DNA of 64,000 nucleotides, taken from positions 1,798,001 to 1,862,000 of the forward strand of contig BLAL01000356.1 of assembly GCA_015698045.1 (NCBI GenBank), read 5' to 3'. The stretch is from Rhizophagus clarus (Eukaryota; Glomeromycota; Glomeromycetes; Glomerales; Glomeraceae). The translations under genes and the position numbers were made by a program. The notes beneath the pieces were generated by a model. That model did not search any database and was not told where the DNA came from. It saw only the letters and a list, made by a program, of their open reading frames with translations. Within the stretch, counting starts at the first letter, position 1; every line of letters begins with the position of its first letter. Shown piece by piece: positions 34,372-46,273 of this stretch.

Positions 34372-34558
34372 CACTGCTAGTTATTATTCGAAAATTTTCA
34401 ACAATTAATTTTTTTCCCAGACTTAACTGGTGCTTCAGACTATTGACATAATTTCTGGCGAGTTTTCCGGATAATATGATTTTTGATTTGACATGACAAA
34501 TATAATTCTCTAAATTGAAAGGACTTTCATTTTTAATCCTTATTTAGTATTTAATATT

Positions 34559-34704
34559 GGGTGTCTTCACAAATTGCGTGATTGAGATTAAGATTGAGAT
34601 TAAAGGTTCAATCATGATTAATTTTGTGAAGTCAGATAGAACGTTAATTTTAATCTCAAGCTAATCCTAACTTAATCCTAATCTGATCCTAATCATGCAC
34701 GCCC
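34559..34704. mobile_element. 146-bp MITE with 3-bp TSD (ATT)
   Basis: Ends GGGTGT and ACGCCC. Inside, GATTGAGATTAAG repeats on the left face GATTAGGATYAGATTAGG-type repeats, reversed, on the right. It is flanked by ATT (34556-34558, 34705-34707). Duplication copy 1 has the empty site TTTAATATTTATAG near 3465. Non-coding. The 3-bp duplication suits PIF/Harbinger-like elements. Confidence 0.82.
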
Positions 34705-34984
34705 ATTTATAGTAGTACTATAAGAATGATTATGTAAGGTAAAATAAAAAATTTCAATAAAAATTTTATTTTATATTTTAAAATATTAATCGCATCTTGT
34801 AATTTAAGGAAAAAATAAGTTAGAAATGCTTCGAATTTAAAATAAATTATTATGTAATCACCTTGTTCGGCAGATTTTTAATACCATTAAATTGCTGTTC
34901 TTTGTAATTCACATGCAACTTGTTTCTTCTTAAGATTAAAATTTAATATAGCTTTTTTTTTCATCACATCATTTATATATATTA

Positions 34985-35103
34985 TTGGATGGGGTATAGC
35001 TATATCGGTCACAGGACCGAATGATTGGATGAAAATGGGCCACGTAGTGGCCATTTTCACCAATCAATGAAGGTCCCTGTGACCGATATAGCCCCACATC
35101 CAA
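34985..35103. mobile_element. 119-bp hairpin MITE with TA target site
   Basis: The two halves are nearly perfect inverted copies: TTGGATGGGG, CTATATCGGTCACAGG and GAAAATGGGCCAC on the left match their reverses on the right. TA flanks both sides. Absent from duplication copy 1. Confidence 0.75.
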
Positions 35104-35110
35104 TAAAAGT

Positions 35111-35464
35111 GTTATCGTTCTGACATTTCTGATCATGCTGTATTACAAAATTAGACTATTTAAACTATAATTTAATCTTTTTGCTAAGCCATCCCTTTGA
35201 AGACAAAAATTTATTGGAAATTTCCATACAGCCAGAATAATTTTTTTCCTTAATGCAAAGTGGGTCTTTAACTAATTTTAATGTTAAAATTAATGTTACG
35301 AGCGATAGCCATAATAAATAGGTAATTACTAATAGGTAGTTTAATATAGCTGTCAATAATTATATATCAAATTTAAATTTCATGTACTTGATCTGTTATT
35401 GTTACGCCTAATAAAAATATCAGTCCATGAAGATCAGCATGATCCTATTGGGCTGAACGATAAC
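35111..35464. mobile_element. 354-bp TIR element (GTTATCGTTC ends)
   Basis: GTTATCGTTCTGAC..GATCATGCTG on the left is inverted on the right as CAGCATGATC..GAACGATAAC. It lies in the part of copy 2 that is missing from copy 1, right beside the hairpin MITE. No clear target duplication is seen. Non-coding. Confidence 0.6.
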
Positions 35465-35553
35465 AATTAATAATATGTGATTCTTAAACATTCAAAGACA
35501 TATTAATCTAATTAAGTCATAAACATTGCAAGTGGCTTAGTTTTTTTTTGCAG

Positions 35554-35603
35554 CTGAAGAAGTGGCGGTGGCAAACTTGGCTATCTTGAATTGGATGCTA
35601 TGA
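35554..35603 (+). other. Conserved exon-like stretch, copy 2
   Basis: It follows a T tract and GCAG, reads EEVAVANLAILNWML and ends at TGA 35601-35603. It is the partner of 3971-4020. Confidence 0.3.
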
Positions 35604-35879
35604 ATTGTTCATCAAAAAGCTGATTAAATAAAATTTGCCACGTATACAAATAACGTAAGCCTTGAGCCAATATATGTGGCTTATTCACAGATTTTCGGGC
35701 TTATTTGATTACGATTTAATTCATTGAATCATGGCAAGTACTTTGCCACAATATTCGTTAAAAATAAAAAGCATTATAATAATCGCCGTCGTAAAATACT
35801 GTACTTTGAATTTTTCATATTTAATAAAAATAAAATTAATAAATCGAAATATAATCCTTTACAACATCTTAAAAATAAA

Positions 35880-36103
35880 ATGAATATCAAAGTTATTTTT
35901 ACTCTTTTTTTTACTCTTATTACGATCATCGCTTCGGCCCAAGGTTAATAGTTGAACAAAGCTTATTATTTTATTATGATATAATTTTCTTTTTCATTTT
36001 TTTTTTCTAAAAAAAAAAAAAATATTCATATAATTTTTAAGCTCAATTTCATTGTCCTCCTGATTGTGTTATTGTTCGTTTTGGAGTATGTGACTGTCGT
36101 TGA
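35880..36103 (+). CDS. Small cysteine-rich secreted peptide, copy 2 (two exons)
   Basis: 41 residues predicted. Exon 1 (35880-35943) encodes a signal peptide (MNIKVIF, LFFTLITIIA, SAQ). The intron is 35944-36041. Exon 2 (36042-36103) gives AQFHCPPDCVIVRFGVCDCR then TGA. The mature peptide differs from copy 1 at about eight positions yet keeps all four cysteines, CPPDC, VR.GVC and the final CXC. The signal ends ASAQA, a good cleavage context (A-X-A). The last codons and stop differ in sequence from copy 1 but fall within one or two residues of the last cysteine in both. A conserved intron-like segment follows in the 3' flank (36123 on). Function unknown. Confidence 0.62.
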
Positions 36104-37768
36104 TAAAGTAAAGATAGTCAAGGTAAAATTATACAATATGAAAAATTAAAATATAACTGATATGTTTTTTATGTTTTTTCAAATTATCAGAATATTAATA
36201 TATGCATCTTGCAGGTGCTTCGTTCCAAGTCTGAATTTTGATTGGCCCAATCCTGGAAAGATGACTTTGAAAAACAGGTTAATATAACTTTCTTAAAATA
36301 ACAAATAAAATTTAAAATAAAATAATAATAATGTAAATAAAAATGTATAAATATATTTACATTATACATCATTATTTCACGCGAATAAACCTGTTTGTAG
36401 GTTGCTGTATCAGTGTATCATGTCTTTCAATTTTATTTTTTTAAAAAATGATTACTATGGCCTCCAGACGCCATATCCTCAGGAATGATAATTATTACTT
36501 TGAATTAAATAAAAATTAAAGTATTTTATTGTGTAATCTTTTAAAAAATACGATAATATGAATATTATTTGTCTTTATTTGAATTAGTATATTTAGTTGG
36601 TAAGAATATAAAATGATGTCTTTTTGACGTTGAACTTTGTGAAAAGATAATTATAAATTGAGAGGCATGGATTATATGTTTACAAAGAAAAATCGATTTT
36701 TAATAAAAAGACTAAACAAGAACATATCTAAAGCTAAACCTCTATCTACTGATAATTTCCTGTACCGATAAAAAATGGCATTACACCGATATTGTATATA
36801 ATTTCGCGGTGAAACATGTACCGATTCTTGTAATTTGTTCTTGGTAATGTACTGTATATTAAGATGTACAGATATTTTTAGCCGCACTAGTATAGATTCA
36901 GGCTAGCACTATAAAATTAACCAAAGTAAAAGAAATTCAGTTATGCGGTTAATTTTGATCTTATGGCTCGTTAATCATGTGACATTAATTAAATTTTTGT
37001 CTGCATTATGATCTACCCGTAATTAATGTACTCCAATCAGATTACCAGAAGCATCGGTATCGAAGTCTGACTTGCCTACTGATAGTGTAACGATAATTTA
37101 ATGTACCGATACCTTTCACTTAAAACAACCTCATCAGTAAAATATTTACTACGAATCGTTCCATTCCTTTTTAAATTTTTATTCGCTTAGGCTGATTTTA
37201 AATTGTTCTTATCGCAAAGAAGTAGATATATAATATGAGTTTTATATTATCATATATATTTCATGAATAAAAGCTTTTTTAAAAGACAAACTCATTCAAT
37301 ATTTTTTTACATTTTAGTTACGATATCCATATTGAAAGCGAAAAAAATACACCTTTGTAAAAGTTTAATGTAATTAGGTAACTGTCGATGAGTTTTTCTT
37401 TCTGTTTTAAAACTAGGATAACTTCATGAAGCTTGTGAAAAATAAACTAAATCCAAAAGTTGATGTCCAAAGAAACGTGCAAGAATTGGAAAAGAATTAT
37501 GATAGGAAATTTTTTGTGTCGTAATTTTTGAAGAAACTTATTTATTCTATTAAAAAATATAGAATCAAAATGATTCAATTTGTAAGAAGTGCTTGTGCTT
37601 CGGATTTCTATTGATATACGAAGTGGATCTGAAATGTATTCTTTGATCGAAGTATTAAAATGATGACTAATATTTTACCTTCGATTAAGATTATTACGGA
37701 AACAAAGTTGATCTTGCATTAAAAACGATTTTAAACTATTATCGTCTAAAGATCAAGTGAAGAAGAAG

Positions 37769-39464
37769 CCCTATAAAAAAACTGGATACGTTTTTAATAA
37801 GATTTTTATACAATTTTTTTCCTTAGAAATAACGTATCACAATAGACCGTTGAAAAGATACGGAAAATTGCACAATTCCGTATCACTATAAATATGGTTT
37901 GGATACGGAATTTGCATGGAATGCATACGGAATTTACATGATTTAATCACTGTTTTACCATGAAATTTATATTATTGCTTATTAAATTTACTGTTTATAT
38001 TACAATTTATTACAATTTATTACTAGACTTTATTTACATAAATTTAATTTTATTTATTAAATCAAAAAATCAAAAAATAAAATAAAACACAAATATATTA
38101 TGAATAGTTTATTCCTATCAAATCAACTATTGCAAACCAAAACAAAAAGAAACATTAATACTATTTCTACTGATGTTTCTTTAAGAAATTTGATTTTTTT
38201 TAAGTAATCAAAAGTCTCCAGGAGCACTTAGTCCAAAGAAATAACCTATTCCTTCAAAATAAATGAAAAAAGACACTAGTACGTTTCTTTAACTCAATTA
38301 GACCAACGCTTCTCTATTGTGCCTATAATTCTGGATTCGTCCAAGTCATCAGGAGTCAGACAACCTAAAAGCAAAAAAAAAAAAAGAAATATAAGCTCCG
38401 CCTATATAGTACCTGCAATCATCCAAGTCTCCAAACGTCCAGTTCCTACCTGACTTACAAAAAAAAGTACTTCAAAATTGACCCGCAATAAGAAAAAAGG
38501 AACCAAGCAGCCAAAAAAAAAATCTGATCTACAAAATAAAAGAATAAAAATAAATAAAAAAGAAAGGATAGTGAGGTGGAAGTAAAAAAGTAAATAGATA
38601 AAAAAAAATTTTTTTTTTTTTTTGAAAAAGGAATAACAAAGTTAAGGAAGGACATAAAAAAAGATTTTTAAGGGATGACAAAGTTAGAAAAATAATGCAG
38701 AAGGTAACTTACATAACCCGGCTTATAGGAACTTCTCTTTTTAAATTAGAGACTCAGGAATACCTGCACTAAATAAGGCTTTTTATTCCCCAGTCCTGAC
38801 AAACTTCGTGTCAGTAGTCACGGTTAGTCCATCTTTAACCTCTAACCTATGCTGCCAGAGGAGAACATCCAGAAATAATTCAGTAAAAAAAAGGGCAAAA
38901 ATAAATTTTTTTAAAAAAAGAAGAGAGGGTAATGAATGGGAATAAAAGAATAAAACCAAAAAAAAATCTTTTTTTTTTTTAAAGAGGGCAACGAAGTTAG
39001 AAAAATAAAGGAAAAGAAGTTTTTAAAAGAAGAGTAGCAAGTATGAATAAAAAAGTGAGGCAACAAATAAAAGAAAAAAAGAGTTTTTTTTTTAAAAAAA
39101 AAAAAAAATAGCGAAATAAAAAATCAGGGAGAGGAAGACAGGAAGACAGGAAGACAGGGTGAAAGATCAAAGCTAGGTTTATATAAACAAAAAACGTATC
39201 ATAACAAAATCACGTGATCACATATTATGACACATGACGATAAAATCGATAAAATCATTATTTAAAAAAAAACAAGTTCAAAAATTCCGTATACGTTCCG
39301 TATATATTAATTTTTCCGCATACATTCCATATGCACCAATTTTTTAAAAAACATTCAAAAATGAATTACATATTAAATATACGGAATTGTTATACGGAAT
39401 CGGTAAAAATGTATATCAAATGTTTATAAAACGTATCCTTTCCGTATACAGATTTCTTATAGGG
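37769..39464. mobile_element. 1.7-kb TIR element, CCCTATAA ends, 3-bp TSD
   Basis: Inverted ends CCCTATAAAAAAACTGGATACG and, reversed, CCCTATAAGAAATCTGTATACG are flanked by AAG (37766-37768, 39465-39467). Subterminal regions repeat ATACGGAAT many times in both directions. Duplication copy 1 has the uninterrupted site near 6921. On the minus strand near 38370-38290 a decayed coding run reads LTPDDLDESRIIGTIEKRWS, perhaps a transposase or captured-gene trace. The core is A-rich low complexity with a short GGAAGACA repeat near 39136-39161. Confidence 0.82.
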
Positions 39465-39844
39465 AAGGTGTTGAAGAACATGGGAATAACAATGTTAAGA
39501 CTTAGGTATTGTTATTTTCAAAAACTTTTATGTTATTGGACACATTTGTGCTCCTCATGTGATATTGATCTCATAAAAATTAGCTAACTAGAATTATATG
39601 TTACAGGGATAGATTGTAATCAACTTAATATAGGGGTTGATTTGGCCAAATTACGGCATTAAGAAATTACGTAAGTGAAAATAACTTGGGTGACAAATAA
39701 GTTTTTATTAACCGAAAAAAATTGTCCCTAAAATACTTAATAAAAATGAAAAAGTAGAGGGCGTTTCAACATTTTATGAGATTTTGATTCAGTTGAATTT
39801 GATTATTGTCATTGAATTGATCTTATTAATCTCATCCCTATAAT

Positions 39845-39986
39845 CAGTGATGTGCATTTTATGCTTCCAATGATATAAAATTCGATCGGAAGCCTCCAAT
39901 CCAAATGAATTTATTAGGGAATTATGCTTCCAAACCTTCCAAAAGTGCTTCCAAGGTGCTTCCAATCTTCCAAGTGCACATCACTG
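39845..39986. mobile_element. hAT-like MITE, CAGTGATGTGCA ends, 8-bp TSD
   Basis: 142 bp with perfect inverted ends CAGTGATGTGCA and TGCACATCACTG. It is filled with GCTTCCAA repeats. Flanks CCTATAAT (39837-39844) and TCTATAAT (39987-39994) form an 8-bp duplication with one difference. It shares the CAGTG end and the 8-bp TSD with the element at 24283. Confidence 0.82.
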
Positions 39987-39994
39987 TCTATAAT

Positions 39995-40553
39995 AATTGA
40001 TGACAGTTTCGCTTATCATAAAATCAAGGCTGTAAGATCATTGGCATTCGAAAGCAGTAGTATTAATGACATAAGACACTACGAATTTTAAAGTCGAAAA
40101 AAAAACATTAACCAGCTTTTACATGCTGCAATAATAGAATTTTTCCAAAATAGAAAAAAAAAAATGCTTTTAAAATTTATAACTATGCTTATACTATTAG
40201 TTGCATACAAATAGTTTTTACACGCTGAAAAAAAAATGTAAATTATATAATAAGAACTACCGCGATAATATATCTGGCCAATCAAATTTTATTTTCAAAA
40301 TCACGTTATATAGGTTAGATAACACCTATTTAAATAATAAAGATGATATTTGAACTAATAATAATAAAAGATAATTTATATTGAAATGATAATATTTATA
40401 TACGTAAAAAGAAAAGAAATATCACTAAAATTTAAAAATACATAGGAATAATAATATTGATATCATTGATATAAGCAGAAAAAAAAAAAGAAATATTACT
40501 AAAATTTTAACCAATCATGAATCATTATCGTTACGATTTACTTGCAATAATAT
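39995..40553. other. 3' flank of the P-type ATPase gene
   Basis: AT-rich; no gene recognised. Confidence 0.5.
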
Positions 40554-43500
40554 TTAAGCTTTTTTCTCAATGATAGTAAATACGGTAGGATGCATTTCTA
40601 ACCCCAATATTTCTGGATTGAATCGTACAGGATTCCACTTTCTCGAGATAACTATTCTAAGACTAGTATAAACTAAGATTAATATACCAGATCCAATAGG
40701 TATTAACCAGAATATTGGATCAAGTGTATAACTTGTTCCAAATGCAACATTGAACGCTGGAATATATACAACACACATAGCAAACGCCGCACCAAAAACT
40801 ATCCCAATAAAATTACGATAGTTTGAAAACATAAATTTACCGATTGGGAACCGATGTTGAGCTTTGCAGGCGAACAGATTGAACATTTGTTGAATCATAA
40901 TAGATAAATATACGAGAGATTCTGCTTCCTCGGCTATTCTAAGTTGCATCTCTTTGGTTATCACTTCATCATAAACGTTTATATAAGGTTCTGCATCCGG
41001 AGTGAAATACCTTTTTTCAGTCACTAAAGTTTGCATTTTACGTGCATCATATGGAGTAATACCATTATGATATAACACAACGAAATATGCAATTACCGCA
41101 CCGATAGATTCTATAATGCCACCTTCTAAATATGCATAGCTGAGTATATCTTTACCAACTAATACTATTTCATCAGTGTTTTCAAACATTTCTAGCCACC
41201 AACGTGCTTTAAAAGGTTTTTTTAGTGAAAGTAAAAACGATGAGAATTTCGAGGAAGTTTCATTTTGGCCCGTTTCGGATTGTGCTTCGCGACGTAAACG
41301 TTCTATTGACTTTGGAGTAACTGGCTTTCTAGGACGCACTTTCATAAGACCTTTTCTAGTTTCTGGTCTATCCCAAGCATATGACAGAACTATAAATAGT
41401 TCATATCCTAAATCTGTCAACAATATGAGAAGTGGTGATAATGGCAATGGAAGGGGAACGACAATATATAACAATGAAACTACAACTTCAGGAGTTATAT
41501 GAGTCAATGTGTATTTAATAGACTTTCTAAGATTCGTAAAAATGAGACGACCTTCTTCAATACCCTTTATTATAGAGGCAAAATTATCATCTATTAAGAT
41601 CATAGAGGCCGCTTCTTTGGAGACATCAGATCCGGATTGATTCATAGAAATTCCCAAGTCAGCCTTCTTTAAAGCGGGTGAATCGTTTACACCATCACCA
41701 GTTACCCCAACGATATGCCCCATGGATTGTGCATGTTTGACAATTTCAAGTTTATGTCGAGGAGAAGTACGTGCAAAAATAATTTCTTCCTTAGAAAAGA
41801 TGTTATCCCAATCATTATCGCTTAAAGAATCTATTTCTTCACCATGAATGACGATAGCGTTATATTCATTCTCATGAATTGATTCAATAGGTCTACCAGT
41901 TTTTTTAGCGATGAGTGGTTTGGTATCAGATACCATTAAATTAATTTTACGAGCGATAGATTCGGCGGTCAATGGATGATCACCCGTCACCATGATTACT
42001 TTAATACCAGCTTCGCGACAAGTACCAATAGCTTCACGAACACCATGTTTTGGAGGATCTTCTAATGAACATAATCCAATAAAACAATAATTACCCAATG
42101 GATAATTTTTTTCCTCCTTTTCAAACTTAAAATCTTCAGGATATTGATCGCCCGGTAATAATAATTGTGCTAAAGCCAAAACTCTGTGTCCCTTTGAGGC
42201 CATAAACTCGTACGCTTCGTTATATTTGTTTTTATGTTCATCAGTTAAAGAAACCACCTCTTCATCTAGTAATAATGTAGAACAGAGTTTAAGAATCCGT
42301 TCAGGTGCACCTTTGATATATAAAGTTAATTCCCCATTTTCGTGTCGTTTTTTATGAATTGTTAACGCCCATTTTGTTTCAGAGTTGAAAGGAATTTCGA
42401 AAACTTTTGGATACTTATTAATAAGGGTATCATAATCATCCACATGTTGAGCTCCAAAACGTATTAAAGCAGTTTCAGTTGCATCACCAAAAATCTTACG
42501 TTCATTAAATGGAATATCAGTTTTATCAAATTTTGCTCGAGAACATAATGAAGCAATATGAATGATTTCCTGAATACCGGATGAATTCGAATCGAAATGA
42601 ATAGTATTCTCAGATTTTGCATTATGAACATTGGTATATATATTTAAAGAAGACCAAATATAAGTTACGGTCATTTGATTTCGAGTTAATGTTCCGGTTT
42701 TATCTGTTGCCAATAGAGTAATCGCTCCTAATGTTTCAACAGCCTCGAGATCCTTGACAAGAATATTTTGTGCTGCCATTCTTTTCGCTGATATAGTTAA
42801 AAGAATAGTAACAGTCGCTGGTAACCCTTGAGGAACCCATGCGACAAGTATACCAATAGCGAAACTAACGTTGAGTGATAAAATGTTAACTATTTTGAAA
42901 CTAATCCCAAAAAAAATTATAGCGCACAAGGAGGCGATCGTCGCGATGATTTTTACGAAAGTGTTCGTTTCTTTTGCTAAAGGTGATAAATTTTTCCTCT
43001 CTCCTGTGGTAAGACCAGCGACTTGACCCAATACAGTATCATCACCGGTTCTAATTACAATTCCATAACCTTCACCTGATACAACGATTGTCCCATTAAA
43101 GCAAAGATTAGAAGCCTCCAATGGATTTTTTTCAGTACTCATTGCTTTTGATCTCTCTTGTGGTTCTGATTCACCAGTAAGGGATGAATTATCAACTTTC
43201 ATATCATTTGTGGCGAACATAAATAAGTCAGCAGGAACTTTATCACCCATCTTAACATGAACTACGTCACCGTTAACTAAAGTAGAAGCCTGGATTTGCG
43301 TGAGTTTACCTTCCCTAATAACGTGACATTGTTGTGGTATCATATTCAAAAATGATTCTAAGATTGCTGCTGACTTTTGCAATTGAATAAATTGAAGAAA
43401 TGCATTCAAAAAAGCAACTCCGAACAAAATAGCTCCAAGATAAATCTGTGAAAACGTGATTAAATGAACATTATTACCGATAATTTAATCGAAATTAATG

Positions 43501-44015
43501 ATTTATAATATTTAAAACATACATTAGCTTGATTATCCGCCGGATCAATAGCGAGTACAATATATGTTAGGACACCCGAAATGATCAGCAAGACATTGAA
43601 TAAAGTACTTAAACATTCTAAATATCTAAAGAAGGGATGTTTTTTGCGAGGAGGAGTAAGAATATTTGGACCATTTCTTTCCAATAATTCTTTAACAAGA
43701 CCCAAATTCAAACCACGTGATTCAGCAGGGTTAGAAGTATTGATAGAAACACGATATCTCTTGGCGATCTCTTCAGGGTTATACAAATGTTCTTCCTAAA
43801 AATTTATTATTAAAAATAGGAAGATTAAAAAAATATTACGCGAGGATGCAAAAAAAAAAAAAAATGATGATTTTTACAATGTCTATTATATGTTTCTCTT
43901 CAACACTTTTTTCTGTAGGGACGTATTTTACAGGAATAGGATTTTTTTCAGAAGTTTCGGAAATTTCCACGTTCGTTTCTATTTCAATCTCATTTCCAAA
44001 TTTTTTCGATGACAT
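40554..44015 (-). CDS. P-type cation ATPase, Na+/K+-ATPase-like (type IIC)
   Basis: Three exons, 44015-43878, 43795-43523 and 43445-40554, with GT-AG introns in frame, give 1100 residues, the normal length for an alpha subunit. The product is an ATP-driven cation pump of ten membrane helices. Visible motifs are LTGES (residues 226-230), the phosphorylation site DKTGTLT (Asp 385), KGAPER, MVTGDHPLTAESIA and VTGDGVNDSPALKKADLG. The N-terminal part (NPEEIAKRYRVS, GLNLGLVKELLERNGPN) fits the NKA/HKA group. The helix-4 ion motif reads VAWVPQGLP where animal pumps have VANVPEGL, so the key glutamate is glutamine (343). Helix 5 has YTLTHITPE instead of YTLTSNIPE, and helix 6 has TDLGYE instead of IDLGTD. 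Ion specificity is therefore probably unlike the animal Na+/K+ pump. The ATG at 44015 opens MSSKKFGNEIEIETN. No breaks are seen. Confidence 0.93.
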
Positions 44016-45943
44016 GTTATTTAATGTTAAAGTTTACAATTACGTATATATATTTATTTATTCGACGGGTGTAAATATTAACAATCATCAACATTGGAAA
44101 AAATATAGGTGAACTGTTTGATATTACAACTTGGAGTTCTTCGCACTTTTATATCGTACGAAACAATAGAAAAATTTTTTATTGATTTAAACATCGGATA
44201 ATCTTTTTTTAGTTAATTAATATTTTACTTTAATAATTAATATTTGCATGACGCGATAAAATGATTTTTAAATATAGTAGTATTAAAGTATTATTTTGGC
44301 CACAGGTTTTGTACCCAAGATCCAGATACAAATGATAAGACATTTTTAATTACATATTGTACGTTTTAAAGGATTATCGAGTAAAAGTAATTAAAATTCA
44401 TTTCGACCGAGCTATCAATGAAGAAAATAAAACGTAATTTCCACAACTTTTTAATAAAGATCCTTGATTTTGAATCGTAGACTTCGCACTGACTTCACAT
44501 ATAATTTAGTTCTTAGATACTTATTTTGACATACAAAAGATGGTCACAGGTTAGTAGTAATGGGGAAGATCCAAACTTTTTTAGTCAAAATTTTACTTAA
44601 GACATTTTCGCTGATCACTTTCGCATGAAAGTTTCCCAATTTATTCTGATTTTATAATTTTAAGTTACGCGCAAATCACTAATCTGATTGTAGATGTTTC
44701 CGAGATTAAATATTCTATCTGGAAGATTTAATGTAGCAAACAAAGATGACCTCTTAAATTTTTTTTTTTTTTGCAGGAATATCGCTACAAAAAAACGTCA
44801 TTTTATTCCCGGTTCTATCTTGCTAGTAATTTTTGACAAATTATAGCGCATTTAATTAGGGAGTAATAAACATTTTTTTTTTTTAAAAAAAAAAAAATGA
44901 ATAAAAATAAATTCATTTTGAATCTTTACAAGCTTTTTCGTTAATGGCAATCTAAAGAGTTATTGCCAATCAAAAAGAAACCCTTTCTCAATCATATAAA
45001 TTTTGTTCGGAAGCACCACTTTTTTGTGTCATTACTTACATTCCGACTAAACATTAAAACGTATCGGCCTAGTATTAAGTAGTCGAGGAACCATTGAAAT
45101 ACGAGTGAAACAAAAAAAAGTCTATTTTCATTATCCCAACGCCTCGAGATCTTCAATGCATATTCCATTGAAGTGCGCTGTCAACTAATTAAATTGAAAC
45201 TGTCTAAAGTTTATTAATGAAGATTTTTATGATGATCAATTAATATATCAAATTCGGGAATTTTCTTTTTTTTTTTTTTTTTTATTAAGTCCAAAATTTT
45301 TAAAAATTCAATACTTTTCTATTTAATGAACATTCAAAAAATTTAAGAATACACTACGATTTAAAGAAAAATTTTTTCTTTGAAAATGAATCCAAGAACA
45401 AATACTGTTACATAATATTATCGAAACTTGAATGTCTTTTTCTTTATTGAGAAAAGTTTACTAATTACGTGGAAGCTTCTTGAGAAAATTTCATTTAATA
45501 ATAACATGACGATCACAAAGAAAAAATATTTCAATAGTAAATAAATTTTGCAATATAATCGGATATAGCTTTGTTAAACTATGCTGACAGAGCACCCCAA
45601 CATTCCATGCATTATCCCCAACGTCTTTGTAAATGTCGAGATCTTCAATGCACATTCCACATGCCCCTATTCTCGAACACAAAACTTTGGCGCATGATTA
45701 TGTTGTATATTCTCCTGTCCAACTTGAAACCGGTTATCTGTCACCTGTCAGTTTATATCTGACGACTGAATTGCGAAATCAGATCGGATTGACAGATAAA
45801 TCAGATTGTGAGACAGACCGTCTGATAGAAAGTTCTATGAAAAAACAAAAGATTATCAAGTGATCTTTTTCACGATAAATGGATTCTTGATCAAGTGTTG
45901 AGATCCAGTTGGACTAGAACAATTACCAATAACACCCAAAAAT
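44016..45943. other. Intergenic upstream of the ATPase; no gene
   Basis: It contains T and A runs near 44760, 44880 and 45270. A sequence with CGAGATCTTCAATGCA occurs twice, near 45142 and 45638, with similar context, so an old gene or repeat fragment may be present (a minus-strand run reads GMCIEDLDIYKDVGDNAW). Not resolved. Confidence 0.45.
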
Positions 45944-46273
45944 GGGGGTCGTCTAAAGCGGGTCAAATCACGTGATCTGATTTCGGGATTTGTCGTAAAT
46001 GTCACGTGATTTATAGGAAAAATGTGCGCGAAGTAAAATTTCTTATCAATAAATCAGTAAAATTTCTTAAAAATATCAAAAAAAATTTAAATAGTTTGTG
46101 ATCTATAAACAAAAATAAAAAATCAAATAAAAATCCGCCCATATTTACTGTTTTATTTAAGTTTTAAATGTAATTTTTTTTCTAATATTTACATATTTAA
46201 AAATTTAAAAATTTGTAATAATTTTTTTCAAAGTGAATTCCAACCATTAGTATCAAAATACTAATAAATAATT

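Larger units (their letters stand above)
34372..39760. repeat. Segmental duplication, copy 2 (partner at 3293-7135)
   Basis: It matches copy 1 throughout, apart from transposon insertions and small indels. It holds the second cysteine-rich peptide gene (35880-36103) and the conserved exon-like stretch (35554-35603). It lacks the 805 bp element of copy 1 but carries three to four elements of its own. Confidence 0.9.

Noticed and set aside
45491-45863. Overlapping short open frames on both strands
   Set aside because: No consistent frame or domain. Probably an old repeat fragment.
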